A stretch of 64,000 nt of DNA from Ascarosepion bandense (lineage: Eukaryota > Mollusca > Cephalopoda > Sepiida > Sepiidae), in contig JBBBDQ010001156.1 of the NCBI GenBank assembly GCA_037127315.1, positions 3,660,001 through 3,724,000 of the forward strand, given 5' to 3'. The notes under the pieces were generated by a model. The model was not told the origin of the DNA and did no database searches. It was given only the letters and a program-made list of their open reading frames with translations. The position numbers and the translations under genes were made by a program. Positions 10,839-20,354 of this stretch are shown here, piece after piece. Numbering within the stretch: position 1 is the first letter of the stretch; the number at the start of each line of letters is the position of its first letter.

Positions 10839-11139
10839 CGATTTTCTGCACTATTGTAAAAACTGCAACCTTAAAACTTCTGAATATCGTTTCTTATGTC
10901 TATGAGTGTATCAAATTTGATTAAAATCGGACCACTCCTTCTATAACCTGTTTTTTTTCGATTATTGATTTTCGATATTTATCTGGAGTACCTCGACACA
11001 AAACCTAGCTAAGAACACTCGCAGACGCTTATAGTACAACTGTGTAAATTTTTTAAAAAATCGGTTCAGCCGTTTTGCTCACACACAGACACACACACAT
11101 AGACACACAGACAAAGTTCCATTTATAAATTAGTTTAGA
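10418..11139 (-). mobile_element. Non-autonomous Helitron, copy 1
   Basis: On the minus strand the element begins with TCTAAACTAATTTATAAATG after an A. It ends with a short GC-rich stem (cccgagcaaagccggg) 12 bases before a CTAG terminus followed by T. A|TC...CTRR|T without a target duplication is the Helitron signature. It carries an internal (TG/AC) tract near its 5' end and a (TA)n run at 10797-10835 in the middle. No Rep/helicase coding sequence is present. Three other copies are in the window. Confidence 0.8.
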
Positions 11140-11400
11140 TGTATGTGACACACGCTTACATTGTTTTCACTGTATATATAAATTGTAGTTGTCCAACGAA
11201 AAGCAAGAAGTATCTCTCGAATGTTGAATAAAATGCGTTAGTATCTGTTTAACAAAATATATGATCATGCGTTTGTGTAGATGTATTTGACAGAGGTTTT
11301 TATTTTAAAGTCATTTCAGTCCAAGTGAGAGAAAAAAGAAGTGTACTGGGAATTTCGAAGAAATTATAAGAGGTGGATGGAATTTAAGGAGTAAGATGGG
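11140..11400. other. Unassigned flank between Helitron and LINE-R
   Basis: AT-rich sequence without recognisable coding or RNA content. Confidence 0.4.
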
Positions 11401-11765
11401 ATTCAAGGAGATAAAAGATGGCAATTGACGTTGCATCTAAACTTTTGGGATTATACAACTCTGAAAAGAAGTAAAGACTTGACCGTATTCGTCACTGGCG
11501 GCCACAGTCTCAACAAGATAAGTTTCGCGGATGACGCAGACACAGAAAAGAGAATGCAGGATCCCCTACAGAAGGTAGCAAGAAAAAAACGATAAACCAG
11601 AACTGAGCATAAACTTCAAGAAAACTGAATCTATGGTGGTCATCAGCAAAAAGAAGACCCCAAAAATGCCAACTACAGGTCGGGAAAGATAAAATAAAAC
11701 AAAGTAAAGAAATTTAGATACCTGGGAAGCGTTCTGACAGAGTATGAAAAGTGCGACACTAAAAA
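11400..11765 (+). mobile_element. LINE-R (RTE-like) reverse transcriptase fragment
   Basis: Conceptual translation across frameshifts gives the RT catalytic neighbourhood SFADDA (11520-11540), then LSINFKKTE, and FRYLGSVLTEYEKCDT at the end. This order is typical of proteins annotated as endonuclease-reverse transcriptase in invertebrates. Stops and frameshifts make it a pseudogene. The last ~129 bp are repeated at 12091-12221 beyond a microsatellite-bearing insertion. Confidence 0.75.
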
Positions 11766-12020
11766 TTTCATTTATATATATATCGCAGACTGACGCCAAT
11801 TCGATCGGGTTTCAATCCTGAGTAAAAAGCAGTCGGCTGTCTAACCGTACTGATGAGCTGTGATACAGCGAAACAGATCTGTCTGCGGATGACTATATAT
11901 ATATATATATAAGCATTTATATAAAAACACCCCCCCCACACACACATATATATATATATATATATGTGTGTGCATATATATATATATGTATGTTGATTGA
12001 GTCCCCTGGGGGCTCACACA

Positions 12021-12075
<55 letters not shown>

Positions 12076-12090
12076 GTTGCGCACGTCAAT
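11761..12090 (+). mobile_element. Family D element with SINE-2 remnant and microsatellites
   Basis: The segment starts with aaaaatttcatttatata, holds a SINE-2 fragment (11786-11895), (TA)n, a C-run with (CA)n, the landmark tgattgagtcccctggggg and about 50 bp of (TG)n, and ends at gcacgtcaatgt. The same start and end motifs recur at 13725-14095. It is flanked by a ~129-bp direct repeat of LINE-R. Confidence 0.6.
11786..11895 (+). mobile_element. SINE-2 fragment
   Basis: It contains box B-like gggtttcaatcctg and the family core ctgatgagctgtgatacagc followed by gaaacagatctgt. The core is shared with 57.8 kb and, inverted, 14.4 kb. The box A half is missing here. Confidence 0.65.
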
Positions 12091-12547
12091 GTATGGTGGT
12101 CATCAGCAAAAGAAGACCCCAAAAATGCCAACTACAGGTCGGGAAAGATGAAATAAAGCAAGTAAAGAAATTTAGATACCTGAGAAACGTTCTGACAGAG
12201 TATGAAAAGTGCGACACTGAGATCGGAAGATGCATTGGCATGGCAAACGACGCATTTCAAAAGCTAACCAGAATACTAAAAGACAGGAAAATCTCATTAG
12301 AAACAAAGAAAAGACTGCTATGTGATATCTGTCTTTCAGTACGGCAGCGAATGTCAGACGATCTCTTCCCGGATGAAGGAAACGATTTAGGTAGATGATA
12401 TGTCGTTCTACAGAACGATGCTGAGGATGCCATGGACCGAGCACGTGAACAACGACGAGGTGTTGGAGAAGATGCAAACGGGAAGAAAACTTATATTTAA
12501 CATTAATAAGAGATACCTAAGGTTCCTTGGAAATGTAATTGTGACAC
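12091..12547 (+). mobile_element. LINE-R fragment, carboxyl-terminal part 1
   Basis: Reads FRYLRNVLTEYEKCDTEIGR, then DAFQKLTRIL and SLETKKR (12178-12320), a frameshift, then MSFYRTMLRMPWTEHVNNDE to LRFLGNV. The reading breaks at about 12547 and resumes at 13070 after an insertion. Confidence 0.8.
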
Positions 12548-13069
12548 TTCGGCTCGGCTGGCTCGCTGCCCCTGGTCCGGAAACTGCTGCGATGATGATG
12601 ACCGGAACCTGAGTGGGTTGATGTTATCGAAACGGCCCCAATTATGACGACGCTTTCGGGTCGCTAATCGTAATGATCTCATCACAGTAGCTGGTCCTTA
12701 AAACGTCTATTACAACGATGAAGCTTTCTGCCCACGCTGTTTTCTTTTAATCTCAGAAACTCACGTTGAAAAACTCGGTAGTTTTATCAAACCAGGCCGG
12801 ACACTTGTGTACACTTGTGTAAAAAAATAATAACAATTACGGCACCAAAAAATAAAGTAAAATAAATGAATAAGTTCGAAGACGCCTGGATGAGTTACGA
12901 AAGAATGTCTTTATATATATATTTTAAATAGTAATTGACGATATAAGCAGAATGTGCAATCGCCGAATTTCAAAGTTTACAACAGAGAGAAGGATTCATT
13001 TAAAAATAATCAGAGCTTTCAAATGTTCCAAATAAAAATACATCTTTTCATAAGAGTACCAAGTTCCGT
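12548..13069. other. ~520-bp unidentified insertion within LINE-R
   Basis: The LINE-R reading (…FLGN-V / K-x-VLENLIL…) is split by this segment, so it is probably an inserted element. I recognise no terminal repeats, target duplication or coding sequence. A short ATG triplet run and AT-rich sequence are visible. Confidence 0.5.
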
Positions 13070-13288
13070 TAAAAGGAAGAGGGTTTTGGAGAATCTGATA
13101 CTCACAGTACGTATAGAGGGAAAGAGAGACTGGAGAAAGCAGCGTGAGACATATTTGATTGGTTTGAGCAAATAGATGGCGGAGTGGGGTCCGGGAAACT
13201 TACAAAGAGGAAAAATATTAATACCGACAAGGGACAGGGGCAAGTAGAAGTCCATGATCGCCTACGTCTTGAATGGCCACGAAACATG
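13070..13288 (+). mobile_element. LINE-R fragment, carboxyl terminus
   Basis: Continues the 12.1-12.5 kb copy: VLENLILTVRIEGKRD, then ETYLIGL, and finally MIAYVLNGHET before a stop near 13288. Frameshifts and stops are present. Its end abuts a minus-strand LINE-A fragment. Confidence 0.75.
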
Positions 13289-13405
13289 AAGAAGAAGAAT
13301 CTATCAGAAAAGCAAATAAACGGAAGGGAGTTCCACAGGTAGGAAGTGCGAGATAAGAATGCCAATCTAGTCGCACAAGTAAATTTAATGAATAAATTGT
13401 AACAT
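13289..13405 (-). mobile_element. LINE-A carboxyl-terminal fragment
   Basis: The minus strand reads a short SRTSYLWNSLPFICFSD block, the signature carboxyl-terminal motif of LINE-A. It is only about 115 bp. Confidence 0.7.
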
Positions 13406-13722
13406 TAACTGGCCGTACAAGAGGGCAGGAAAGATGTTGCAATTGTTGCCATGGATAAACAACTTCAGTTTTGTAAACTCGAATAAATATCTGAAAGAAA
13501 TGAGAATTTAAATTTCGAATCCATAGCGAACAATCAAACAAACAATCCTGAACATGTTCACTGAAGACCTGGCTAGCAAACAAAATTGATTCATTTTAAT
13601 ATATTAATTTAACTAGATCCAAATAAATCTAGAATTTAGATTTTAATCTCAAGTATATAGACTAAATTAAATATTTCTTTTACGGAAGAAAAATATTATT
13701 AATCACATACTGAAGAGAATCT
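13405..13722. other. No gene seen
   Basis: AT-rich sequence. Minus-strand frames overlapping 13218-13583 include the LINE-A remnant but no further domain. Confidence 0.5.
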
Positions 13723-13724
13723 AA

Positions 13725-13731
13725 AAATTTC

Positions 13732-13780
<49 letters not shown>

Positions 13781-13900
13781 AGCATTTATATAAGCCCCCC
13801 ACACACACACATATATATATATACTAGCATTTATGCATAAACACGCATATATATATAATCATGTATATAATCATATATAATTATATACACGCATGTATAT

Positions 13901-13954
<54 letters not shown>

Positions 13955-13957
13955 GCT

Positions 13958-13993
<36 letters not shown>

Positions 13994-14100
13994 TGCATAT
14001 TTACATATATATTGATTGAGCCACCCGGGGACTCAGACAATGTGTGTGTGTGTGTCTTTGCGCATGTCAATGTCTGTACAAGTGTGTATATATGTCTGCG
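13725..14100 (+). mobile_element. Family D copy with microsatellites
   Basis: Same start (aaaaatttcatttatata) and end (tctttgcgcatgtcaatgtc) as the 11.8-kb copy, with (TA)n, (CA)n, (TG)n and tgattgagccacccgggg inside. The SINE-2 part seen in the 11.8-kb copy is absent. Confidence 0.6.
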
Positions 14101-14340
14101 TTTGCCACCACGATAAATTTTCCTCCCAATTTTCCTCTCACTTCCACAAAAATACACCAATATACGCAGCCCTACATATACCCAATTTTTTTTTAAAATT
14201 AATCAGTTTGTCTGACGATCGTAAGAACGTGAAACACAGGGTCACAAACTCACACCTATCTATATGAATATGTCAGCTTTATCACTGATATTGAGCGCTT
14301 TCAAATAAGTACCGCGCATATATAATATATAAATGATATA
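14100..14340. other. No gene seen
   Basis: Unique AT-rich sequence between family D and a short (TA)n run at 14360-14380. Confidence 0.4.
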
Positions 14341-14384
14341 ATATATATAACAAATTTTATATATATATATATATATATATTCCA

Positions 14385-14528
14385 CCGCAGACTGATCTGT
14401 TTCGATCTATTACAACTTATCAGTACTGTTAGATATCCGATTGCTTTTTTACCCAGGATTGAAACACGACCGAATTGGCGTCTGTTGGCGATTCTACCTT
14501 TGAGCTATGGGAGCTCGGTAGAAGGAGG
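14385..14528 (-). mobile_element. SINE-2 copy with tRNA-like head
   Basis: The reverse complement shows box A-like tagctcaaaggtag and box B-like gtgtttcaatcctgg about 40 bp later, then the family core (tactgataagttgtaa, gatcgaaacagatcagtctg). It is a tRNA-derived SINE, here with its promoter preserved. Confidence 0.75.
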
Positions 14529-14623
14529 CAGACTCTTTCGTGTGAATATTATCATTATACACGCCTAAGAGCTGAGAGTGTTCTAATTCATTGCTGAATG
14601 AACGATATGCATGCACATTTTAC

Positions 14624-14625
<2 letters not shown>

Positions 14626-14661
<36 letters not shown>
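14626..14661. repeat. (TA)n tract
   Basis: Simple TA dinucleotide run. Confidence 0.9.
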
Positions 14662-14779
14662 TGTTAAATATAAGAGACAATGAATGTCTATTATGTTTAC
14701 TCATGAGCCGTTCTAAACGTCGTATTTTGGCTTTAATTTCAGTTGAAAATAAAGACAAAAATTCTCCAACATTTGGATA

Positions 14780-14825
14780 ATTATTTCTTCCAAGCTTTCG
14801 ACTCACATGAGCCATCTTCAGAGAG
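14780..14825 (-). ncRNA. Hammerhead-like motif at the Penelope-like 3' side
   Basis: On the minus strand CTGAAGA (14815-14821) is followed by a possible 5-bp stem with a 4-base loop (ggctcatgtgagtc) and GAAA (14796-14799). This is the order of the hammerhead ribozyme core, with one extra U before the stem. Penelope-like elements are known to carry hammerhead motifs. Stem III and the cleavage-site pairing are not convincing, so a degenerate or chance motif is possible. Confidence 0.35.
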
Positions 14826-15007
14826 GTTATTTAGACTGAAATATTATAACATCCACCATCACCGACGATTTTATTTTGTGTTGACATAAAACTCCGCTTG
14901 GCAACGGCAATAGTTACCAAAAATAATAAACGCAGTTCTTAAATTTGCGATGCGGTTTTATGACGTCACACCGCGTGATAGCGCGAAATGACAGCAAAAC
15001 CATGTAG
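14826..15007 (-). other. Penelope-like element 3' untranslated region
   Basis: The segment follows the stop of the GIY-YIG ORF on the minus strand and leads to the hammerhead-like motif. Assignment is by position only. Confidence 0.45.
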
Positions 15008-15841
15008 TCAAATGCAATGTAATATGTTATTTCCGGATTTAAAGTTGATTTTATTGAGTGTTGGTTGTTTAAATTTGATGTACATGGCCTCCAATATCTG
15101 CAGGTTTCTCTTACTCTGTGTATGAGTAAGGATCACCGTATTGTTGACCAAAATCTGTCTGATATTACCTACATGTTTATGCTTTTCAGAGAAACGTTGT
15201 TTAATAGTACTGTGATCAGAAAGATGACATGTAAGTCTACGGGAGAGCGTGGTTGTAGTAAAACCAATATATGTACTAGGTTTTTTATTAGTATCAGAGG
15301 TGCAATCTCTGAATGGGCATGTAAGTTGGTACACTACATTGGTTTTTTGTAGAGAATTTAGTTTAGTGCTTGTTGGGTTATTATAGACGATGAGGTCAAT
15401 TGTTTTAAACTTTTTATAATATATAATGAGTTTAATTTGATTATTACTTTCCACTGGTTTAACATTTCTACGTATTATGTTTTGGAGAGTTTTTTCATCT
15501 TGTTTATAATTATTATGTATTTGCTTGCAATAGTTTAAGTTAATAGTGTTATGTTTATTTTTATGTAAACCATTATTATTAATTTTATCATTATTGTTAG
15601 AGCTATTGTTAATTTTGTTGAGGTAAATTTTAATTTGTTGATCAATAATGGAGTTAGGAAATCCATTATTGACAAGTGTTTGCTTAATGTTGTGTAATTC
15701 TTTATAAAATATAGATTTGGAAGAAGATATCATTTGTGTGCGTTGAAGTAAGTTTTTTATAACAGCTAACTTATATCGTTGGGAGCATTCACTATTATAA
15801 ATTGCAAAATTCTTAGTAACAGCATGTCCTAGATAAATCAA
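15008..15841 (-). CDS. Penelope-like element GIY-YIG endonuclease ORF (5'-truncated, 277 codons)
   Basis: An uninterrupted minus-strand frame. Residues ~22-80 resemble the thumb region downstream of a Penelope-type reverse transcriptase. Residues ~165-265 are a GIY-YIG nuclease: VVY at 169-171 in place of GIY, a C-x4-C pair at 175 and 180, YIG at 191-193, arginines 201-202, histidines 206 and 210, glutamate 251 and asparagine 263. The first codon shown is TTG, so the true frame starts further up, but a TGA in frame near 15854-15856 stops it. The RT domain is missing, so this is a 5'-truncated insertion. N-rich, AT-biased codons occupy residues 75-110. The lack of stops suggests it is fairly young. 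Confidence 0.85.
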   Translation of the reverse strand: MIYLGHAVTKNFAIYNSECSQRYKLAVIKNLLQRTQMISSSKSIFYKELHNIKQTLVNNGFPNSIIDQQIKIYLNKINNSSNNNDKINNNGLHKNKHNTINLNYCKQIHNNYKQDEKTLQNIIRRNVKPVESNNQIKLIIYYKKFKTIDLIVYNNPTSTKLNSLQKTNVVYQLTCPFRDCTSDTNKKPSTYIGFTTTTLSRRLTCHLSDHSTIKQRFSEKHKHVGNIRQILVNNTVILTHTQSKRNLQILEAMYIKFKQPTLNKINFKSGNNILHCI

Positions 15842-15942
15842 ATTATGTAGGCTTCATGTTAAATAATAAAAGAGTTATTTATAAAAATTCGAGGAAGTTA
15901 TTCAAAGGGATTTTATAACCGATTTCACAAAGCTTCACAAAT

Positions 15943-16215
15943 GCTGGATGTGCGTTGTGAAGTACTGGATATCGGCTCGGAATGAGAAAGTGGAGAGCCG
16001 AGTTCGAAATCCAGTCGACTTTGTTTCATTCATTTACGCACAAATACCCTTGGCAAAAGTATTAATCCATCCCTTCTCCCTCCAGCTATGGGTTGAATAA
16101 CAGGACAGATTGAGTTCTGTAGCCTTGGTTAGCAGAAAGAAATGGCAAACTACTGCGGGAAAATCTGCCAGGTCAGTCATGTCTCGAAAATGAGATGATC
16201 GCTCATGTATGTATC
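15943..16215 (+). mobile_element. SINE-1 copy
   Basis: It starts at ggatgtgcgttg and continues through ggatatcggctcgg, gccgagttcg, aataacaggacagattg and actgcgggaaaatctgcc. The end is degraded near 16215. Confidence 0.85.
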
Positions 16216-16443
16216 ACATATAGTTGATATATGGAAAAAAATATGACTGATATATATAAAAAAAATTTTAATGTACAGCACCCGTCGATAATGCGCATGT
16301 TTTCATCCCAATATATATTGCCTTAAAATATTTTTTTCTTCCGGGAGACTTCTTCAATATTTTCCTCTTTTCAAATTTCATGACTATTTTTTTTTCTTAT
16401 TAAGCTCTAAAGTGAGCCTCAGATTTTTAGGTATTCTACCAGG
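16216..16443. other. Unassigned AT-rich sequence
   Basis: No coding or RNA content seen between two SINE-1 copies. Confidence 0.4.
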
Positions 16444-16445
16444 AC

Positions 16446-16760
16446 GCTCAGTGCGTTGTAGTGCAGTGGATATCAGATCGGAACGAGAAATCGAGGAGCC
16501 GAGTTCGAATTCCAGTTGAATTCATTGCATTCACTTACACGGAAATACCCTTGAACAAGTTATTAATCCGTCTCTTCCCTCCAGTTATGGGAGAAACAAC
16601 AGGACAGATTGGGTTCTATAGCCTTGGCTGGCAACCAGTCTACCGCAAAAAACATTGGCAACCTACTGCGGAATAATCTTCTGCCCAATCATTCATGTCT
16701 CTTTCGAGACATGATCGCCCAAAGCTTGTATCACTTATGGCACATAACTGACTGACTGAA
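16446..16760 (+). mobile_element. SINE-1 copy, full length
   Basis: Box A-like tagtgcagtgg and box B-like gagttcgaattcc are intact. The body is complete and it ends in an ACTGACTGA-type tail. A ~100-bp spacer separates it from a 3' partial SINE-1. The same SINE-spacer-SINE arrangement occurs inverted at 20.74-21.30 kb. Confidence 0.9.
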
Positions 16761-16861
16761 TATAATAGTTAAAAACGAGATTAAGGCTTCTACTGGACAT
16801 AAAGGGGGATCAGTTTTCTATTGCTATGAAGTAAAAAACTGATCCCCTCCTAATTGCTGCT

Positions 16862-17055
16862 TAATAATATAATACATCTCTTCTAGCTATGAGTGATATA
16901 ACAGGACAGATTGGGTTCTATAGCCTTGGCTAGCAGCCAGTCAAACGCAGAAAGCAATGGCAACCTACTGCGGGATAATCTTCTGCCCAGTAGGTCATTT
17001 CTTTTTCGAGGTATGATCACCTAAAGCGTGTATCACGTATGGCACTTAACTGACT
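16862..17055 (+). mobile_element. SINE-1 3' half
   Basis: It starts within the body at tacatctcttctagctatg and ends at cttaactgactgaa. The promoter half is missing. Confidence 0.85.
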
Positions 17056-17059
17056 GAAG

Positions 17060-17440
17060 TAAAAAAAAAGGGAGTGAGAAACATTGCAATATACTTTTAA
17101 AGCAAAGGGCCTAAATAAGGATGCAAAAATTCATCGCGGCAGGTGAGAACTCTGTATCAGATCGATGCTGAGGAAAATGTGTTAACTAGGTTTTTGAAAA
17201 ATTGACAAAGTCACAAGCCCGTTTGTACCTCATTTGTCTGCCAATTTAGAGGAAAGATCGGGTACCAGTTATTGCTCATCTAGATCTATTGAAAGCTACC
17301 CACAATATAGGTGAAGCTATATTATTAACATACAAAGTCGTTCTCTTCTTAATTGTTATTTATCTTACCTTTCAAACAAACGCATAATTCATAATAAGTA
17401 CAATTAACTGACTGACCTCAAAAATGATCACATGTAATCC
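17060..17440. other. No gene seen
   Basis: Unique AT-rich sequence without a recognisable repeat or coding region. Confidence 0.45.
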
Positions 17441-17517
17441 GACAGACGTTAGCCCAGCTCCTCCCAAAGACGTTGCAGTATGCTTTGCGTAACGTTTACC
17501 TGCACCTCAGAGATATT

Positions 17518-17855
17518 GTTACTTAAATTCTGTTGTGAATTCTTGTTGAGAAACGACACAAAATAATAAATAACAAAAGCAGATATGGAGATAAAAAATG
17601 TCAGTTATATTGAACAAAAATATACAAACTAGAACTCTGGTAAGTCCATTTAGGAATACTAGGAATACTGTTAGTAGGAATCAATATATAGAATCTTGTA
17701 GTGAAGAAGTATGTCCGGGTAATGAGTCTATATTTTTACTGACTAGCGGCGGTACAACTACTCAACTCAACTCAACAACTCATCTGCTGCTCTCTGTATA
17801 GGTAGAATTATATGTACACATTAGACGAGTCCAAAAAGGGGTGATCCCCAACAAG
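17518..17855 (+). repeat. Repeat F, copy 1 (partner 22720-23095)
   Basis: Shared landmarks with the 22.7-kb copy are ttatattgaacaaaaatata, aggaatactaggaatact, tatgtccgggtaatgagt and ggtgatccccaac. A start with TGTTGTG suggests an LTR-like end, but no matching terminus or coding region was found, so the class is unknown. Confidence 0.7.
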
Positions 17856-18142
17856 TTTCCTGTAGGAATAGGGTAAATATAAACCTGTCTCTTCACATAG
17901 CTGCATAGAAAAAAACACAATATTTCAAGTCAGATCAACGTGGTGGCCATTTCAATAACTCTGGCACCCCCAGTCCACATTTCTAGTAGATTCTCATGAA
18001 ATCCGTACAGTCCACTTAGTTTTTCTATATATTCTTAAAATTGAAGATCATTTGAGCCAGAATTGGCTAAATTCAATTACAAAATGTTATTAGCTTATGG
18101 GGACATAATCGTGGAGGACCAGTAGACCATTTTTGGTCCTTA
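17856..18142. other. No gene seen
   Basis: Unique sequence between repeat F and a 5S remnant. Confidence 0.45.
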
Positions 18143-18192
18143 AGTTTACAGCACCTGGTATTCCCAAATGGTCACCCATCTAAGTACTGACT
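18143..18192 (-). pseudogene. 5S rRNA 3'-end fragment
   Basis: The reverse complement matches the last ~50 bases of 5S rRNA (agatgggtgacca, ataccaggtgctgtaaac). A (TA)n run cuts it at 18193. No SINE-1 follows it on its 3' side, unlike the other two 5S segments. Confidence 0.75.
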
Positions 18193-18255
18193 AATATATA
18201 TATTATATATATGTAAAAATATACTCAGTTATGATCTGAGATTAAGGACAGGATG

Positions 18256-18405
18256 GTTAAATAAAATAAAGACAAGAGGAAAACTGTATTTTAAATCGCT
18301 TACGCGTTTCGTTCTGTGATGGACTTTATCAAGGCAAAAAGTCCATCACAGGACGAAACGCGTAGGCGATTTAAAATACAGTTTTTCTCTTGTTTTTATT
18401 TTATT

Positions 18406-18409
<4 letters not shown>
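18256..18409. repeat. Near-perfect hairpin: 72-bp arms, 10-bp loop
   Basis: Left arm 18256-18327 and right arm 18338-18409 are reverse complements with about four mismatches. The loop is atcaaggcaa. Each arm carries tccatcacag and gaaacgcgta next to each other, which looks like the 3' end of a Penelope-like element with a hammerhead-type GAAAC. Two element ends joined head to head, or a foldback element, would explain it. Confidence 0.85.

Positions 18410-18412
<3 letters not shown>

Positions 18413-18450
<38 letters not shown>
18413..18450. repeat. (TA)n tract
   Basis: Simple TA run directly next to the hairpin. Confidence 0.9.
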
Positions 18451-18456
<6 letters not shown>

Positions 18457-18459
18457 AGG

Positions 18460-18945
18460 ATTAATTCAATGATGTTGGATGATCATTTCGATATGAAAAT
18501 CCCCACGGGGGATAACACATCACCTCAGCAACAGAAAAATCCTTTCTGAAACTGGAGAAAAATCAGTATAATTTTCCTTTTTAAATAGATTTGCAAAGAA
18601 ATTAAAAAAGAAAAAGAAAAAGATAAAACAAAATAAAATCAAATAAACAAGAAAAGAAAAAATTGACATCGTCTGGGTTCGCAAAAAAAGGAAAGAGAAT
18701 TGTAACTTAAAATTAACGGACGGCGTGTTGAATTGATGTAAGGTTAAGCAACACGGAAAAAAGGTGGGAGATAAGCGAGATAAAGGAAGGAAGGGAGGAA
18801 AAAAGAAAAGAAAAGAAAGAAAAATTTTTTTTATATATTACAGACGCTGTTGTTAGATGGCGAAATACGGGCTTCATAAATTACTTGGGTGGATTTACAT
18901 TTGCCCTGCACCGAGCAGGTATCCACAGAATAACAATTTGCTCTG
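18460..18945. other. No gene; purine-rich tract
   Basis: About 18580-18830 is A/G-rich with AAAAG and GGAA runs. No domain was seen. Confidence 0.5.
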
Positions 18946-18949
18946 TAAT

Positions 18950-19047
18950 ATTTTATTATACGGAGCTCTCTTCCTGTATCATTTTTTAATATTAAAATAA
19001 AATTTTTAATATTAATTAGGATCGGGTTTTTGGAATTTACCTTCCTG
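18950..19047 (+). repeat. Dispersed repeat shared with 47250-47335
   Basis: The stretch shares aatttttaatattaattagg and catttaccttcct-type landmarks with 47.25-47.34 kb, in the same orientation. It directly precedes a LINE-A fragment here but not at 47 kb. Confidence 0.55.
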
Positions 19048-19508
19048 CTTCATGGCTTCTGCTCGGATGAGCTTAAGTCACTGATGCCTCCTCAACAGGT
19101 GTTTACCCGTGCAACCAGACTGGCAACTGGGTCCCACCCATTCACAGTCAGGTTAGCCAAACGCAGACGACAATTCTACTCCTGCAGCTTCCTCTCTCGC
19201 ACTTCCCGCCTGTGGAACTCACTCCCGTATTCTTGCTTTCCTGACGGCTACGACCTCCAGAAATTTAAAAGCAAAGTTAATACTCACCTACTAACCACTG
19301 GACTCTAGCTCTCTCCCCTCCCCTGTATAATCTTCACGTTCTCTCCGCCCATGTATCTGTCATTGCACCTGCTTTCTCAGCTCTCTATTGTTCCTTTCTA
19401 ACTAGCTTGTACTCCTCACTCTTTTCTAATTAATCTTTCTACATTTATGTAACCCCCTGCACATCAGTGGCGTTTCTGCCTTGCTCGGGGTGAAATGATT
19501 AAAAACAA
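19048..19508 (+). mobile_element. LINE-A carboxyl terminus, 3' UTR and tail
   Basis: An open segment reads GFCSDELKSLMPP, later HPFTV, then SRTSRLWNSLP and FKSKVNTHLL, ending at TAG (19306-19308). This is the usual carboxyl-terminal layout of CR1/Jockey-like LINE polyproteins. A ~130-bp UTR and the family tail (cccctgcacatcagtggcg, ggggtgaaatgattaaaa) follow. The copy is 5'-truncated. Confidence 0.85.
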
Positions 19509-19516
19509 AAAAAAAC

Positions 19517-19517
19517 A

Positions 19518-19577
<60 letters not shown>

Positions 19578-19580
19578 TAT
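19517..19580. repeat. (TA)n tract
   Basis: Long TA run beginning just after the A-rich end of LINE-A. Confidence 0.95.
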
Positions 19581-19965
19581 CACCCTGTTTGTATAGATAT
19601 GTTTATTTCTGCCTGTTAGCTCGATTGCTTTGCAATATTTAAGGGTAGGTGCTTGTCACGCAGCAAGTTGAAAAACGCTCTTTTCTGCACAACGATTGCA
19701 TTTACAACCAACATCTCTCGGGAATAAAACTTATTACTGCTGATGTGATCACTGATCGATCAACCTCTATGCTTAATCATTATATGCAACTTTTATCTCG
19801 CAAAATAGAAAAAAAGAAAGAGAAACTCAGACTTTAAACGCCTCACCTTCCTCCAGGGATGAGAACACTTTATAATTCTTCGCCAACACTGGCGGTGAAA
19901 GTGTTTACCAGATGTGCCAAGGACAACCATTGCTGGATAATAACCACAGAAAGTTTTCTTATTCT
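19580..19965. other. No gene seen
   Basis: The 62-codon frame at 19649-19837 has no recognisable domain. Confidence 0.4.
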
Positions 19966-19967
19966 CC

Positions 19968-20066
19968 CTCCCTCCCTCTCTTTCTTTTTCTTTCTCTCCA
20001 TTTCCCTCTCTCTCTCTCTCTCTCTTATATATATATATATATATATATATAGCATAATGATGATCC

Positions 20067-20144
<78 letters not shown>

Positions 20145-20146
20145 CG
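19968..20146. repeat. Compound microsatellite: CT, TA, TA, TG, GA
   Basis: Successive runs of (CT)n, (TA)n, unique 20 bp, (TA)n, (TG)n and (GA)n. The open frames through it are artefacts. Confidence 0.95.
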
Positions 20147-20354
20147 AGCTATAATGATAATAATCTAAGAAAAAACGTCCGTACCAAAAGTTTCTCAGTT
20201 AATTGTTCGTTTTTTATTTCTTTATTTCTTTTCTTACTACATAATACAAGACACAAGCGTTACTCAGAATAGAGGGCTAATGAACTACGTTGTTGTTAGA
20301 GCATAAATTGAAAAGTCTATATGATGAGAATATGTTTTTTTTTTGTTTTGTTTT

